Positions 61,857 to 64,000 of a stretch of DNA of 64,000 bases are shown here, piece by piece; within the stretch, counting starts at the first letter, position 1; each line of letters begins with the position of its first letter. The notes beneath the pieces are model-generated. The model was not told where the DNA came from. It saw only the letters and a list, made by a program, of their open reading frames with translations, and did not search any database. Source of the DNA: Virgibacillus chiguensis. GTDB lineage: Bacteria > Bacillota > Bacilli > Bacillales > Amphibacillaceae. Made by a program: the position numbers and the translations under genes. The stretch covers positions 55,333 through 119,332 of the forward strand of contig NZ_FQXD01000013.1 of the NCBI RefSeq assembly GCF_900129865.1, written 5' to 3'.

Positions 61857-61990
61857 ATAACTTAGTAAGTTTATCACAGCTACTAAATTTTATAATTTCC
61901 TAATTTCCTAGACCATTAAAAAGTGGCATATTAAATGTCGCTTTTTTGTATTATAGGAGATTAGATGCTTCAGGATAAGAAAACAACTGA

Positions 61991-62186
61991 TTAGCTACGT
62001 ACGCTGCAACAATTAGGCGATCTCATTCCATTGCCTTAAGCTAAGTCTTCATCAATCCGTGCCTAAGAGGATGGTCGACTATACAAGGATTTACCGCTTG
62101 ACATCGGCAAACCCCTGTTTTAGTGGCAGGATTCCTAAATCTTTCGTTGATGCTTCCCAGTCGTCACGTTGTTAAACCGGCATTCC
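61991..62186 (+). repeat. GC-rich dispersed repeat, degenerate copy C
   Basis: Oriented like copy A and inverted relative to copy B, 135 bp away. Matching blocks in order are CAACAATTAGGCGA, CTAAGTCTTCATC, GGCAGGATTCCTAAA and CTTTCGTTGATGCTTCCCAG. The central GGCGCCGG hairpin of A and B is lost. Confidence 0.75.
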
Positions 62187-62294
62187 GGTCAATCGTTCTC
62201 TCACATGTGCTATTTTTTAATTAGTCATTTAAAATGGACTTTTTATGAATACGAAATTAGAATAAGAGTAGTAGCTTTGAATTGGGGTGATGTA

Positions 62295-63644
62295 ATGAGC
62301 ATAGTTGAACAAAAATTAGGGAGTCAGCCTGTTAAAAAGAGCTTTTTTCAGTATTTTCTCCCTACTATTTTAGGTATGATGCTTATGTCCGTGAATATCG
62401 TCATTGATGGTATATTTGTTGGCAATGGTGTAGGCTCCCTTGCTTTAGCAAGTGTAAATATAGCAGTTCCTGTTTTTTCAATTATCATTTCCATTTCATT
62501 ATTAATTGGTGTTGGTGGGGGAACGTTATACTCCATTGCAGTTGGGTCTGGAGATAAAGAGAAAGCAAAGCGTTTATATACCATTTCTATCGTGCTTGTA
62601 ACGATAATAAGTCTATGCATTAGTGTTTTTGGTCTCCTATTTATGGAGCCTTTAGCAAGGCTCTTTGGAGCAAATGCAGAAACTTTGCCCTATGCTTTAG
62701 ACTATATGCGTATTTTGTTTCTGTTTTCATTAGTCTTAGCTTTGGAAGTATGTTTAAGTATTTTCGTGCGAAATGATGGTGACCCACAATTAGCGATGAT
62801 CGGTTTAATTGTGGCAGCCGTTGTTAATGTTATTTTAAACTACGTAATGTTATTTATCCTTGAATGGGAAGTTACTGGAGCTGCGATTGCTACTTCAGTG
62901 GCAACACTTATTGGTTTAATCATTTATTCGTTGCATTTTTTTAAAAAAGGCTCTGGTCTAAAATTGACAAAAATAGTCTGGAAAAAGGCGGATTTGAAAC
63001 AAATAAGCGCCATTGGTCTACCTAGCTTTTTATCAGAAGCGGGTATTGGTATTTTTGTAATGGGGTATAATATTGCCATTGCTTATTATGCTGGTACAAA
63101 TGGGCTGGCAGCTTTTTCAGTAATTAACTATTTGCATACTTTTATGTTACTCGCATTTATCGGTATAGGTTCATCGATACAACCGATGATTAGTTATTAT
63201 TATGGAGCCAAAAAATTTACTTCTATAAAAGAAACGGTGAAAATTGCAGAATTAACCGGTTTTCTGCTTGGTGGTTTATTTCTAGTTATTGGTTACTTAG
63301 GTGCGGATTTGCTTGTATCTATTTTTGGGATCGAATCCAATGAAATTAAAAACCTGGCTGTAAGAGGAATTAAATTGTTTTTCTTAGGTTACTTGTTTAT
63401 GGGAGTAAATTTTATTTATATGACATACTATCAATCTATCGGCTACGTTCGTCCATCAGTGGGCATAACGCTGTTCCGAGGATTTATTTTATTAATTGTT
63501 ATGCTTCTCATCTTACCATTGTTATTAGGAACTACAGGTGTATGGCTTGCGCTACCAGTATCGGAGACGATCGTTGCTCTTGTACTTTTATTGGTAGCCA
63601 GAAAAGGAGTTATGCATAATCAATTAGAGACAAGGGGCTTTTAA
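62295..63644 (+). CDS. MATE-family efflux transporter
   Basis: A 449-residue exporter with 12 membrane helices in two repeats, of the DinF/MepA-like branch of MATE. The N-terminal FFQYFLPTILGMMLMSVNIVIDGIFVGN (about 18-46) is characteristic, as is the charged loop GSGDKEKAKRLY near 84-95 between helices 2 and 3. The second repeat begins IGLPSFLSEAGIGIF near 240. It probably couples sodium or proton entry to export of cationic drugs or metabolites. ATG 62295 follows GGGGTGATG; the 42 extra upstream codons run into the GC-rich repeat C and are not coding. Confidence 0.88.
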   Translation: MSIVEQKLGSQPVKKSFFQYFLPTILGMMLMSVNIVIDGIFVGNGVGSLALASVNIAVPVFSIIISISLLIGVGGGTLYSIAVGSGDKEKAKRLYTISIVLVTIISLCISVFGLLFMEPLARLFGANAETLPYALDYMRILFLFSLVLALEVCLSIFVRNDGDPQLAMIGLIVAAVVNVILNYVMLFILEWEVTGAAIATSVATLIGLIIYSLHFFKKGSGLKLTKIVWKKADLKQISAIGLPSFLSEAGIGIFVMGYNIAIAYYAGTNGLAAFSVINYLHTFMLLAFIGIGSSIQPMISYYYGAKKFTSIKETVKIAELTGFLLGGLFLVIGYLGADLLVSIFGIESNEIKNLAVRGIKLFFLGYLFMGVNFIYMTYYQSIGYVRPSVGITLFRGFILLIVMLLILPLLLGTTGVWLALPVSETIVALVLLLVARKGVMHNQLETRGF

Positions 63645-63673
63645 TAGATGAAGATTGATAAACATGATTTGGG

Positions 63674-63715
63674 GCTGTTGCACAATCAAGTAATTGATTG
63701 TGTAACAGCTTTTTT
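63674..63715 (+). terminator. Hairpin with T-run after the MATE gene / at the IS end
   Basis: GCTGTTGCACAATCA (63674-63688) pairs with TGATTGTGTAACAGC (63695-63709) with one G-T wobble, followed by TTTTTT. Confidence 0.85.
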
Positions 63716-63770
63716 GTGTATACACAAAAAAACAGACCACAAAGGGCCTGTTCTCATGTATTATTAATTT

Positions 63771-64000
63771 ATGACCAATAAACAAATAACACAAACCCAG
63801 TATACGCAAACTGCAGCAAATTATCAATTATATTTACCGATGGATGTAGAAGAAATGATTCCTATGGATGATTCGGTCCGGCTCCACTGCCTCTTATGTG
63901 AAAGGATGGATTATAGAGAACTACTACAGGCATACGCTTCCAAAGGGAGAAAACCAGCAGTCGATCCAGTCATTCTATTTAAGGTCATTACCTACGCAGC
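63771..64000 (+). CDS. IS1182-family transposase, N-terminal fragment (runs off the window)
   Basis: From ATG 63771 the frame stays open to the edge (76 codons): MTNKQITQTQYTQ, then YLPMDVEEMIPMDDSVRL, a MDYRELLQAYASKGRKPAV segment and DPVILFKVITYA. This is the DUF772 N-terminal domain of IS1182/IS5-type transposases, with a start typical of the Bacillaceae IS1182 family. Catalytic residues would lie beyond the window. Confidence 0.85.
   Translation, partial: MTNKQITQTQYTQTAANYQLYLPMDVEEMIPMDDSVRLHCLLCERMDYRELLQAYASKGRKPAVDPVILFKVITYA

Larger units (their letters stand above)
63671..64000 (+). mobile_element. IS1182-family insertion sequence, left end (partial)
   Basis: GGGGCTGTTGCAC at 63671 has the look of an IS1182-type terminal repeat and lies 100 bp before a transposase start. 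The element continues past the window. The first 40 bases form a hairpin with a T-run, which could shield the transposase from outside transcription. The exact boundary and target-site duplication cannot be checked without the right end. Confidence 0.65.

Overview
The window looks like a chromosomal segment of a low-GC, endospore-forming member of the Bacillaceae, closest in character to Virgibacillus or Oceanobacillus. This is inferred from AT-rich intergenic DNA, Firmicute-type ribosome binding sites, sporulation genes (yunB, lytH, a YhcN/YlaJ lipoprotein, yutH, kapB) and gene order that follows the Bacillus subtilis yun-yut-yum-yui-pat-pgi-yug stretch. No rRNA, tRNA or CRISPR array was seen.

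Layout. 1-7 kb: the start of an MFS transporter, a STAS-like protein, the tRNA wobble-uridine hydroxylation pair (trhP1/trhP2), an unusual BCCT carrier, a broken HTH regulator beside two large perfect inverted repeats, and a universal stress protein. 7-10.6 kb: a TsdA-like dihaem cytochrome c lipoprotein, a TauE/SafE permease and YunD. 10.8-25.6 kb: yunB; a lysine-riboswitch-controlled NhaC-family carrier (lysW); a MetP/MetS-like NSS transporter; lytH; the yutC-yutH block; nfu (yutI); yuzD; dapF; and an A-type Fe-S carrier. 25.7-34 kb: yumC, yumB, yuiB, yuiC, yuiD, bioY with a BirA operator, deoD, ptsH and kapB. 34-41 kb: a small membrane protein, a SodC-like lipoprotein, patB, pgi, yuzA, yugI, yugN and yugO. 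41-51 kb: a thioredoxin-fold protein, an M42 aminopeptidase, a 1442-residue bacillopeptidase F-like protease, ribU behind an FMN riboswitch, and a P1 peptidase. 51-59.6 kb: the menaquinone locus, with menA and a hotdog thioesterase facing menF-menD-menH-menB and menE. 59.9-64 kb: an accessory end with OsmC, an Xre/membrane-protein pair, GC-rich repeats, a MATE exporter and the left end of an IS1182-family element.

How genes work together. The men genes supply most of menaquinone synthesis (menC is not here), which feeds the quinone pool reduced by the YumB-type NADH dehydrogenase. YutI and the A-type protein belong to Fe-S assembly. Several transporters are tied to metabolite sensing: lysine (L-box), riboflavin (FMN riboswitch) and biotin (BirA box).

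The least explained material is non-coding. A GC-rich repeat of about 200 bp occurs three times, with a 34-nt block identical between copies 41 kb apart. An AT-rich dispersed repeat of about 95 bp sits in many intergenic gaps, with all long copies on the same strand. A hairpin stem CTTGGC/GCCAAG recurs at several places. These are the best candidates for something undescribed, but no function can be assigned from sequence alone.
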